Below are positions 48,301 through 59,773 of a stretch of DNA of 64,000 nucleotides, piece by piece. The position numbers were made by a program, and so were the translations under genes. The notes under the pieces are model-generated. The model made no database searches and was not told the DNA's origin. It saw nothing but the letters and a program-made list of their open reading frames with translations. Each line of letters begins with the position of its first letter. Positions within the stretch are counted from its first letter, which is position 1. This DNA comes from Rhabditoides inermis (Eukaryota; Nematoda; Chromadorea; Rhabditida; Rhabditidae), in contig CAWZYM010000190.1 in assembly GCA_963966185.1 (NCBI GenBank), positions 145,001-209,000 of the forward strand, read 5' to 3'.

Positions 48301-48964
48301 CGGGTGAGGTGCGGGTGGGGTGCGAGTGAGGTGCGGGTGGGGTGCGAGTGAGGTGCGGGTGGAGTGCGGGTGGGGTGCGGGTGGGGTGCGGGTGGGGTGC
48401 GGGTGGGGTGCGGGTGGAGTGCGGGTGGGGTGCGGGTGAGGTGCGGGTGGAGTGCGGGTGGGGTGCGGGTGGGGTGCGGGTGGGGTGCGGGTGGAGTGCG
48501 GGTGGGGTGCGGGTGAGGTGCGGGTGGAGTGCGGGTGGGGTGCGGGTGGGGTGCGGGTGGTGTGCGGCTGGGGTGCGGGTGAGGTGCGGGTGGAGTGCGG
48601 GTGGAGTGCGGGTGGGGTGCGGGTGAGGTGCGGGTGGAGTGCGGGTGGAGTGCGGGTGGGGTGCGGGTGGGGTGCGGGTGAGGTGCGGGTGGAGTGCGGG
48701 TGGGGTGCGGGTGAGGTGCGGGTGGGGTGCGGGTGAGGTGCGGGTGGGGTGCGGGTGGAGTGCGGGTGGGGTGCGGGTGGGGTGCGGGTGAGGTGCGGGT
48801 GGGGTGCGGGTGAGGTGCGGGTGGGGTGCGGGTGAGGTGCGGGTGGGGTGCGGGTGAGGTGCGGGTGGAGTGCGGGTGGGGTGCGGGTGAGCTGCGGGTG
48901 GGGTGCGGCTGAGGTGCGGGTGGGGTGCGGGTGGGTGCGGGTGGGGTGCGAGTGGGGTGCGGGT
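48301..48964. repeat. 11-bp G-rich minisatellite, array 2
   Basis: This uses the same unit as array 1. With the linker it forms a 940-bp tandem duplication (gcgtactgg at 48025 and 48965). The order of unit variants at the right end of arrays 1 and 2 is the same, including the odd units with ggctgagg and gtgggtgcggg, which proves duplication of array plus linker together. Confidence 0.95.
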
Positions 48965-51900
48965 GCGTACTGGCTGAAAGATGAAGAGTGAACAAAAGAG
49001 ATAGAGATAGAGAAAGAGAGAGAGAGAGAGAGAGTTCAAGCAGAGTCTCACGTTGGAATAAAAGACAGCGGCAGATGCTTACCGAGAATGCGCGACTGTG
49101 TGGTCACTGGTCATCACTCGAAAAATAGCACTGAAAATCAATAAACCTACTTCTCCCAATCCTTTCAACGAGAGAGGGGAGGCGCGAGTGCCGCGTACGA
49201 GTTGTCTTTTGATCTTCAGGTCGTCCGCCCGCGTGTTGAACGCGTGTTTAACTAAACATGGCGTATGAAAATGACGCACGATGACGCAAGATTTCGACGT
49301 AGGATACAAATGACGTAAGAATATCGTTCTCACTCCTCGATATGCTTGGTTCCCGAGCTGTCCCTTTGATTGGTGGCCGTTCGCCCATTCTCTCTCGCAG
49401 TTGACTATGCTATATTTCTTCTTGTATTATTCTTTCTTATTTTATCTGTATCATGAGTATGAATCAAGTGACAACACATTTTATTGTGCGCACCTATAAA
49501 GGAAAGGGAGAGGAGTATGCAATGAAAAAAGAAATGTCTTGCTGATGTATCAATATTTCTACAAATTGCGAACCGGACCTGCGCTCACTCTACCTGTCCG
49601 AAAGTACTGTTATCAATCAATATCAGTCGATAACTAATCGATATCATTTTATATCTTGGATGTCTCTCGGCTCATGTGCTCTAGCGACTCTCGAGAGCGG
49701 CTCTCTTGCGCTGTCTACCGTGCCTGCCTGCTCGGCTGAGAAAAGGAGAAACTGGGATTTGCATGATATTCACTTTCTCCTTCTTTTTGTGGCCACGTGA
49801 GCAGACCCCGAAAGAAGGGCGATGACAAAAAGAGAGGATGTGTGTTGTGCAGGACAACAGTCACCAGTCACCACCTAAAAACGCATAGACTAGACATTCA
49901 CACCTGCGACCTCATTTACATATATTCCGAATCCATTTCCTTCAACTCGAAATGTCTCGACAGACACTACAAGGTACCGTCATTTCTTCGATATTCTCTT
50001 GTTATGTGTAGCTGGTTTTTTATTCGCCAAATTTCGCAATCTTCTCTTTTTGTACTCCTTTCCACCCATTGTCCGCGCCTCACTTCACATTGTGTTTTCT
50101 GCTTTTGATTGTGATGACGTCATCCGTCTTGCAGATGGTCGGTCAGCTGACGTTGCCGCCGTCTCCCCTGATCATCCGACCACCGCCGAGATTCAAGCAA
50201 TCCGACGCAGAGACGCAGACTGACAAGGTGCGAGGGATCTCTCTCTTTCTCTGTCTCTCTCTCTGTTTCTATCTCTCTCACCCTTCTCTCTCCCTCTTTC
50301 GCTCTCTTCTCTGTATAATAGATAAATACTGTTTAGGACATGGTCTACGAGCGAATCGTCTACCTACAGGGCCCGGCAGGCAAGAAGGAGAGAGAGGAGG
50401 TGGATATGAGGGGTGGGTGTGCGTGGAGAGAGGAGAGAAAGAGTGAAGATTGATAGAACGAGAGAGTCAGAGACCGGGAAGAGAGACATAGGGGTGTTCT
50501 CTCACTTGCAGCCCTGTTCCTCTCTCTACTCTCCCTACTTGCCTGGGTGTTGCCCCTTCCTCTCTTCGTCGCCTCCTTCAACCAGTGCAGCAGCGACGAG
50601 ATGGTGAGGGATACTGTAGATTACTGTAGTTGAAATGGTTACTGTTTTTGAAATAGTTGTAGCTTGAATTTACGGGGTTAAGGTAACATATACATCTACT
50701 GTAACTGGACTTTGAAAATGCAGATTATTCACTGGAGTTGTTTGTAGATACTGAGATACTGTACTTACAATGATTTTGATTACTATATTCCAGATTCCAC
50801 AGTGGCTCTATAGCGCCAGCGTCGTACTCGTTCTCGAAAGGATTTGTTATGGAAAAGGGGTGATTTTTAAAACTTGCTGTAGTTTTATTCACTAATTATG
50901 CACTTTTATTTACGTGTTTATAATATACTGATCTATCTTTCTATTATTCATTCTAGCACGAAGACCATTCTTTCCTGCTCTTTGCAACCCTACGCGCTAT
51001 GTTTGGAGCATGGTATGTTTCACCAAGTGGATTGATTCACTTCTCTCTTCTCTTGTTTTAGGTTTTTGAAAGGCACCTTACAGGTCTGGAACCTGTCCTA
51101 TGCGGTCGAATACTACGATAAAGTGAGATTATCTGAACAAAGTTATCATTTTTTTTCGTTGCAGTCTTCTCCGCAATACTGTAACTATTGGTTGTTTTCT
51201 GGATCCGTTCTTGCCTCTCTTTTCTACGGTCCTTTTCTATTGTTCCACGTTGCCAGAGCGATCTACGATCTGGTTGTTATTGCAATCAAAATACTTTACA
51301 GGTAAGATCCACATCTGTGCAGACTTGTTTCATTTTTTTCATTTCCAGAGGCTGCTCCAGTGTTTACTCTGACTACTATGCTAATGAAGAGGAAAAAGAG
51401 AAGGAATACTACTGCGCATTATGATTTTGTAAACTCTTGACTCTTTACTATTGATTTGATAAATGTTTGTGTGTTGAATGGGACTTTTGCTATTACCAAA
51501 CTTCCTTGATGTCGGTATTTTATCTAACTCTTTGGGTCGATCGCGTTGCGAATGTAAAAGACTTCGGAAAACTTCTGGCAAATCTTGTAAACTGCCCTAT
51601 CTATCAAAAGTAGTAAGGCTCATTGATCAGTAATTTTCAAACAATCAGCCTGTGAAATGTGCTTTGAACTTGTGAAATGTGAACTCATTGTCAATAGTGT
51701 CTCATCAGCCAAGCAGTAAAAAAAAATCATCTCTCGCAAATGGCAGTCTGATGATTCTCCTCGCACGCGACGATCATTTCCCGTCGCCCTCACCTCGCCG
51801 CCCGGTCGATCCAACAATGCGGTGCGCTCACAACAACACCCCTCACCTATCCAACCATGTGCAGACTGTTCTCCTTGCTTCTATTGTGTACGGTGCTGCA

Positions 51901-52077
51901 ATACTGCACCGCCCAGTACAAGTAGGTGACTGTTGGGAAGCTGTTCGAGTGTCCTTCAGATGCTACAAGGGCGGTGTGTCGCCGGTAGTCCGAGCCGCCG
52001 CCTCCCCTGGCCAGGAGACCAGCCACCGGTGGAGTCTAGTCGATGAAACACAGGAGGTACGCATTGTTTAGACACAT
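48965..52077. repeat. Segmental duplication, copy B
   Basis: This block matches 30390-33447. It continues without a break into the rest of an intact Ly6-like gene, so copy B shows the undisturbed arrangement. Confidence 0.85.
50135..51424 (+). CDS. Four-helix membrane protein, duplicate B
   Basis: The ATG at 50135 follows the same acceptor cttgcag as copy A. Exons correspond one to one, and the TGA is at 51422. Substitutions relative to A are scattered and mostly conservative, for example LLSLLAWVLPLPLFVASF for the first helix and GKGHEDHSFLLFATL. The tail reads YSDYYANEEEKEKEYYCAL. Splice sites and frame are intact throughout, so both copies look functional. The introns differ more than the exons, mainly in CT-repeat length. 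The Ly6-like gene starts 432 bp downstream on the same strand, a spacing compatible with a nematode operon. Function unknown; the neighbour suggests a membrane or cell-surface role. Confidence 0.75.
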
Positions 52078-53581
52078 TATCAGAGATGTATTACTTCAAA
52101 TTCATGTAGTGATCAACTATTTTGTTAAGAAAGCAGCTGGTAAAGACTGCCTATGCTTCACGCAGTTCTACCAACTGGATTGGAGCGACGGAAATTCGAC
52201 GATCGAAGCAAACTGGGACATTGTTTGTTTGCCAAAAGGACAGTATACATATAGATCAAATAACGATATCTGTTTCGTTGACAAAAACTGTCGTAATCAT
52301 GATTCGAGAAGAATTGTGAGTGTATCTCTCCCCCCTCTTCTCTTTGTCTCTTTCTCTCTCTCTCTCTCTCTCATTTCTTGTTCTTGCTCTCACGCACAAA
52401 TTTAGGAAAATGTCATGACGGGTGCGACATGCAATTGGAAAGTGGATTGTATGTGTGAGAGCGACTACTGTAACGACTTCATCTCACCGAAGGTAATCAA
52501 CGTTGTTGCGATATGTACTTTGAAAAGTCTATTCAGATGAAAGTGTTCAATCAAGCGAATAGCGGTATGGTGGGTGATACTGCGATTCCATCCGGATTCG
52601 ATCTGCCCTCTCCGTACTTTGAAGATGTGTCGGGCGGTGAGTAGAGGCAATCTTAGATTTCAAACAACGTTTACAGGATTCCTCAAAGTGATGAAAGACA
52701 CGGGTATCGATAGTAAATTGGTGAAACAGCCACTGATCTGCTACAATGCGACGACGAGCGAGCCGTTCGGACATCCCTTTCTAGAATCGATTCGAGTTCT
52801 GGTCGATGTGAGTTGTATGATTTCAATGTATACTTGGACAATGTATGAAATAAAACACATAACATACGGTTCAGTCACTGGAGGGGTCTTCATTCATTAC
52901 CAATGGCACTGGTCCATTGTGGTGCGCTTTTCTCATTGGAAGAATGGAAACCGCTTATGGAATAGCCAGGGTCCCAAAACATATCAACGAAAACGAGCTG
53001 GTACGTTAACTGTTTTGTTTATTACTAATATACTCACATTACATTTTTACTAATATACAGAATACTAATATACATTATTACTAATATACTCAGGTTGGTT
53101 GGACGTATTCGTTTGATGTGATTATCCCGTCACAAAATAACGAATTGGTATATTGTTTCGAGCGCACCGATACTACACTGACAAGTAAGTTTCTGACAAT
53201 GGCTTTGTTATTATTGTTCTTTTTTTCAGACACATATCATATGGTCTACCGTAATATCTCGTGGATTGATGAGAGTATGGTACTTTGTATGTGTGGCACG
53301 GATAAGTGCAACGACGATGAACTCAATTTTGTAAGATTTGCAAATCTCACTCTGTATGTTTTATTTTTCAGCTCATCCGTTCCAAACTTCCTAATCATTT
53401 CTCATCTGCTATCTCAGTCATGGTATTTCGATGTTATCTAAAGCTAAATAGAAATTTTCAGCCTTCGAAGCCTACTCTCTACGAAGACAAAGAGATTTTC
53501 TCGAAAGCCGTTCCCGCATCAGCCTCTTCACTCGACTTTTATGCCGTTTTCTTCGTGTCGATCTGTTTGTGTGTTTTGTAA
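51857..53581 (+). CDS. Two-domain Ly6/uPAR-like protein with GPI-type tail, intact copy B
   Basis: Exons 51857-51921, 51960-52056, 52130-52315 and 52406-52492, plus six more to the TAA at 53579, join in phase. The signal peptide is MCRLFSLLLLCTVLQYCTA. Domain 1 starts KCYKG and ends CNWKVDCMCESDYCND. Domain 2 starts LICYNATTSEP and ends VLCMCGTDKCNDDELN. A CY start, a CxC pair and a final C-x4-CN box are the marks of three-finger Ly6/uPAR domains, here enlarged. The C-terminus PASASSLDFYAVFFVSICLC ends two residues later (VL), giving a small-residue site plus hydrophobic tail as in GPI anchoring. N-glycosylation sequons are present (NATT, NISW). Likely an extracellular, lipid-anchored protein; partner unknown. 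It lies 432 bp downstream of the membrane-protein gene, and both are duplicated together. Confidence 0.75.
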
Positions 53582-53896
53582 TCACTATAAAACAGATAAC
53601 TCATTTATTACGATCATTTCATAACATGTAAATGTAACTGAACATCTTTGGAACACCCATATACACACAAAACATGGAGACATGTCAAATACAGCACACA
53701 ATCAATACAATAGAGGCCACAGTCTGCCGACCGGCCGCCCAATCGACTCAAAGTGAATGAAAATACTACTCGACTGGAGGGGCGGTGCGGCAGACTCGTG
53801 GCAAAAGACGGTATCTATGAGATATACTGGCGCTAGTCTCGTTGTGACTGGTGAAAAACTGGTGCTGGACTGGTTCCGGACTGGTTCCGGACTGGT
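53582..53896. other. Short intergenic region between convergent genes
   Basis: This is the shared 3' flank of the Ly6-like gene (plus) and the deacetylase gene (minus). The 10-bp direct repeat actggttccg appears three times at about 53869-53895. Nothing else is visible. Confidence 0.5.
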
Positions 53897-54437
53897 TCAT
53901 GTCCTCTTTCCCAGGGGGTCTTCTAACCAGGGAAAGGATCGGGGACAGGCGCCGCAGACTCGGAAAGAGTGCGGCAGGCCGGATGGGTTCTTTCCAGAGT
54001 AGGAGCACGTAGAGGGGTTCTGAAGAGAGAATTCCTTCTCTCTCTCCCTCTCTCTCTCTCTCCCTCCCTCTCTTTCCCCCTCTCTCTCTTCCTCTCTTTC
54101 TTCCTCTCTCCCTCCCACTCTCTCTCTCCCTCCCTCTCTCTCTCTCTTTCTCTTCCTCCCTCCCTACCTCGCACGGCTGCACACTGTCGTTGAGCAGCCA
54201 CTGTCCGTCGCACCTCCATCCGTGGAATGTCTCCATTCGAGAGAGGGCAGTGGGATGGCGCATCCATTCGATCGCCTGCGCGCCTGTCACCACGTAGACG
54301 TCCGGTCGGGAAAGGATCTGAACAGGGAGCGAGGGTGAGAGGGAGGGAGGGAGGGAGAGAGAGGGAGGGAGGGTGAGAGGGAGGGAGGGAGGAGGGGAGA
54401 GAGAGGGAGAGAGGGAGAGAGGGAGAGGGAAAGAGGG

Positions 54438-54469
<32 letters not shown>

Positions 54470-55247
54470 AGCGCGCACCTCCTCCAGGAAGTCCTCCAGT
54501 CCGTTCACCGCCGCATTCTCGGGTAGAATCGTGAGGAAGTCCGTGTCTGCATTGAGGATGAACGGAGCACGGTTTGTCTGAACGGTGTACGTGACATTTT
54601 ATGAATAAATTGATGCCATTTTATGAATAAATTGAAATAAAGGAATAAAAAATATAGAGTCTTTCCTTTTCATACCTTGTAGTGTTCCATGAAGTTTCTC
54701 TTGAGCATCTGATGCACGGACTGCCGGTTGTCGTAGGGCTAGAAATGTATGATTAGAGAGAGAGAGAGAGAGTGAGAGAGAGAGGGAGAGAGAGAGAGAG
54801 AGAGAGAGAATCTCCCTCCATACCTTAATAGCCGACCGCAACATCACAGACTGTTTGCCGTCGCTACCCTTGTACATGTTCAGTGGGAACGACCAGATGC
54901 CGCTGGAATATCGATTGATTCATTGATTATTGATTGATGATGAACATACTCAACTCCTTTTCACCGCTCATGTGTGTTATTGTTGCATCTTTCGCATTCG
55001 TGTGAGAAAATGACAGAAGAGTAGAAACGAATCTTGATTTTGGGCAATAGATTGCATAATTTGAATGTGTTGACTGCCACTCACGGATGGCTCTTTCGGG
55101 GACAGTTGTGCTCTCCGCAGTCCCACGCGAGAGTGTGGTCGAGGGTCTGCGGCCAGAACGGACCGCCCCGAACCGGCAGTGACATGTCATACGAGAAGTT
55201 GTGCGAAGACATCATAGAGAACTGCGCGTCGCCTGAGTATCACCTGT

Positions 55248-55285
<38 letters not shown>

Positions 55286-55871
55286 GGGAGTACCTCCAAT
55301 GAGCAGTTGCGGCGCGCGCACTCCCTTCACCCTGTGTCTGTCTACATAGCTGAACTCTGCGAGTGAGTCCCGCAGACCAGCCATCTCCAGACGCCAGCGC
55401 TCAGAAGACGCCGTGGTGAGAGACTCGTGACTGAAAGAAAAGTATTGACACAATCTGTTTTGATTGAAAGGGAACTTTTGCTACGATGTTGTTTTGGAAA
55501 ATCGCAGAGCTATATGTCACAGTCTTCTTTCGAACCTCCCTCAGAGTTCAAATCGAATATCTTTTTCTTTACGCTTACGCGTTTACAATGTAGTACCAGG
55601 AAGAATGTCCTATCAATCTTGTCCTATGAATCGGATACCTTTTCCTTTACGCTTACGCGTTTACAATGTAGTACCAGGAACGTAGTCAGAGGTAATATTT
55701 TGATCTCACCATCAGTACTTTGTAACAGAGACGATCACGACTCCGAAGTATAAAAATACTCACGTAATGGAGTTGACAGCGATCTCGTTGCCCCTCGCCG
55801 CCACCCACTGAGACTGGTCGTAGTTGTTCCACTGGTGCGAGATGAAGAAGGTGCCCTGGTGAGAGAGAAGA

Positions 55872-55917
<46 letters not shown>

Positions 55918-58900
55918 GGGGGGAGGAGAGGGGGAGAGGGAGAGAGAGGGAGAGGGAGAGAGAGAGGGAGACTGAGAGAGAGGGGGGGTGAGAGAGAGAT
56001 ACATCATGCCTCGCCCACCTTGATCGCGCACCCGTTGGGATTTCTGAACCGCCCGTCGAACAGACTCTTGTATATGTTGATTGTCCTGTCCGTGATTGCA
56101 TCATCGAACGTGAGGATCACCATCTGGGGAGTGTCCTTGGCAGAGAATCCGCCCGGAATCGACTTGCCGCTCCTGGAAGGTGACGTCATCAGTGATCAGT
56201 GATCAGTTGATCAGTTGATCAGTTAATCACTCACTGCGAGCAGAAGCAGTTCGGAAGGACGCACGATCCATCCGCGGGACAGGGCTCGAGGTGTTCGGGC
56301 GAGGGCCGGGAGCGAGTCGACTGGGCTACAAGTCATGGTTAGGGAGGATACAACTTGATCGAACACGTTTCAGTCTCTGTAACTCAGTAACTCAGTCATG
56401 TAGCCCCAATGTTGTCTTAGTCAACTAGTAGTACACATCAGTCAAACATGCATTTGCATAACAACAACAACAACAAAAACAACAACAACAACAACAACAA
56501 CAGTCAGAATATGTTTCATGCAGGGTGACGTTGAAACATGCCATTGATAGTCTCCCTCTCCTTCTCCTTCTCCTTCCGTTCTCTCGCCACTCGTCTCCTC
56601 CTCCTATACACACATGCACCCTTCGCAGTCTCGTTCATCGTGAATGGACACTCGCACCGACCGGACGAACCTGGAAACGTTTGGGATACGTTTCAAATCA
56701 TTGGGCTTTCTGCACTGTAAGCAGTAATCATAAGACATCTGTATGCGAACAATGATCCTAGGCAGCTCAATATTTGCCGCATTGTGCTTTCTTTGCTGGG
56801 TTACTGTGTCTCTAATCTTGGCAGAAGAAGAAGATTAGTGTTATGTGGATACTGTCTATAGAAAACTCACCGCACACCCTCGGCGCGTCACAGTCCCTAT
56901 ACGTAGTGCATGCCTGTTTCTGTCTCAATGCCTCCCATCTCGGAGGGTGGACAGTGGATGAATTAGAAGACGTGGCATTCGGATAGGATCGCATCCCTGT
57001 CTGACCAGGCTGCAGAAGAGACGTCAGCACGCAGGAAGACCGGTCCGGACTGGAACTTGTTGTTGTTGTTGTTTGTTGTTTGTTGTTTGTTGTTTGTTGT
57101 TTGTTGTTTGTTGTTTGTTGTTTGTTGTTTGTTGTTTGTTGTTTGTTGTTTGTTGTTTGTTGTTTGTTGTTTGTTGTGCTCACCTGGGCGAATATCCGGC
57201 AGGACAGGTGCACACTCCGAGTATACACTGCGATCCTCCGAAACAGACGATAGTGATGTCACACCGGTCGCCGGGACGACCTGCATACAATATTGTTATT
57301 GAGAGTTTCTAAAGTTTTCATACATTTACATAATTACTGACCACTCGGCTAGAATATCTAAAACGTCTCCAACTCAGTACGTGCAGGAAAATCGATGAGT
57401 GTTAGTTTAGTAGATATTGAAGGTAATGAAACCACCCCATTAGAAAACAGTTTGCTAGGAAAAACCATATATTGGGCGTGAAACGTATACGTCTTCCACT
57501 CAGTATACTCACCGAACTTTAGCGGAGCAGGAGTCGGAGCGGGAGTAGCGGAAGGAGAGGGGGCGGGGGTGACGTCAGGATTCTGGAATCCCGTGCACAC
57601 TCCATTGATGGGCGTCATTCCGAGTGGACAGGTACACAGACCCGAGACGCACACTGAGCCACCCGAGCAACTGGAATGCGCATGATGACAGGAGTCGAAA
57701 CCATTTGATCCAAACTCATCATCTCTCTTACGCGCGCTCTCTCTCTCTCTATTGCTCTCTCTCTCTCTCTCACTCTCTCTCTCTCTCCTCAACTAAATAC
57801 TACCGAGTACGAATCTGTTATAAATGAATATGTGGGTCTCTTCAAAACAAGTTTTGCAATGATGTTGATTGTTGTGTTAGATTCAAAGAGAACCACTACT
57901 TTAATAATACTCACCGTTGCAAGCATGGCTTGTATTCGCACGCGGAATCACACACCGCACCGGGCAGCACTGAAACAAGTACGTTTCAAATACCACATAT
58001 GTTTGTTAATCCTACTGAACGTCAATAATCCTTTCTCATCGTGTAATTAGCTCACAATCGAACGGTCCCTTGGTGACCGGCGCGGGCGATGGGAAGATGA
58101 ACGTGAAAGGGGGCGGAGTCGGGAGGGGCGTGGCCGGGGCGAGACACTGCTGGCCGGATAGCGACCATCCCACAGGGCACAGACAGTAGTTGGAGATGCA
58201 CGAAGAGCCGCCTGCAAGTTATTTGTTTTTTCAAACATATGTAATGTTACCATGATGGATGGTAGCACACTCACAACATCTCTTGTAGAGTGAGTAGATC
58301 AAGTATCAGATCCAGTCATATCGATCGGATACTAGTCATACCAGAAGGACACTCACCTTGGCACACCTTGCCCGCTTCGTTGCAGAACTGTCCCGGATAG
58401 ACGTCTCCCGTGTACGGCACGCACGACTGACCGAACAGCACCTGTGATGACGTCACATCATACCTTTTCATTGGTATTTGGTATTGCGTTTAGCTCTCAA
58501 AAAACTGTGTGGTCAACCTTTTGTACCTGATTGATCGGACAGAGACACCTGTTCCGCACACATAGGGATCCTCCCCTGCACATCAAAGCACCCGGTCTCA
58601 TATCGCACTGTTGACCGGGACCGCCGAAGACTGAAAAAGAGATACGTTTCAAGTCTATGTCTGGTGTTCCAAAATGACAATATTAGTTTCATAAACGCGA
58701 AACGACGTCACAAACGAATAAACAATGTGTGAAAATAATAGTAGAAGACCGGCACTCACATTCACTCTCCGGCAGCGGTTCGAACTGCTGGCAGGCAGTG
58801 CCGCTCTGCTGGTATCCCGGCTGACACGAACATCGACCGTTCTGAAACACACAAACTGATATAATCAAACGATACCATCGGTTATCAGTGGTATTGATTG

Positions 58901-59512
58901 ATTCATCCGTACCTGACAGGTGCTGTGCTGTGGACAGGGCGCGTTGTTGGCGCAGGCGGGCAGTCCGCATCCCGTGCAGGGCGGGTCCACTGGAGGGGCG
59001 GGGATGGTGACGTTGCGGGTGGGCACACACTGCTGGTTCAGGGACGCCTGTAAGAGAGGTACGGTGAGGAACACTGAGTAAGGAGTAGTGTACTCAGTCA
59101 AACGAAAACATCACAGTGAAAATGTGAAACTCATTTGTACTGAACATACATCGCCTGTTATTGTTCACGTTTCACGCAACATTTGAAGTCCAAGAGATGT
59201 TGTGTTGTATAATTTGGCTTGCTTTTCAGAACCTATCATACTAAGCACTTTTAACTACGATACAAACTGTCATTGTACTCACATATCCCTGCTGTTTTAT
59301 GATCAGTATTCATCATGACTATTGAATGCTGGCCAATACTGATCACTGAACACTGATCATGCATCTGTCTATTCACTCACATATCCCTGTTGGCAGGTGC
59401 ACACTCCCCTCCAGCAGACGCTGCCGCCAGTGCACTCGGTCACACCGAATTCGCACATCTCACCAGGGAACGCGGACGAGTCAGTCGCGATGCACACGTC
59501 TGGAAAGGGAGG

Positions 59513-59604
<92 letters not shown>

Positions 59605-59730
59605 CACTGTTCTTGACCGTCTCCCCTCCGGGACACACGCAGTATCCGTTGGCGCAGATGGAATTGCCGGAGCATGTGGAGAGGGCGGAACAGGGCGAGC
59701 CGGGAGGCACTGAAATGAGTCGAGGGTGAC

Positions 59731-59773
<43 letters not shown>

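Noticed and set aside
47089..49051. Pro/His/Thr/Arg repeat proteins of up to 340 codons
   Set aside because: The 11-bp minisatellite unit has no stop in any frame, so this is a composition artefact.
57057..57312. Cys/Leu/Val repeat protein
   Set aside because: It is the translation of a (TTTGTTG)n minisatellite within an intron.
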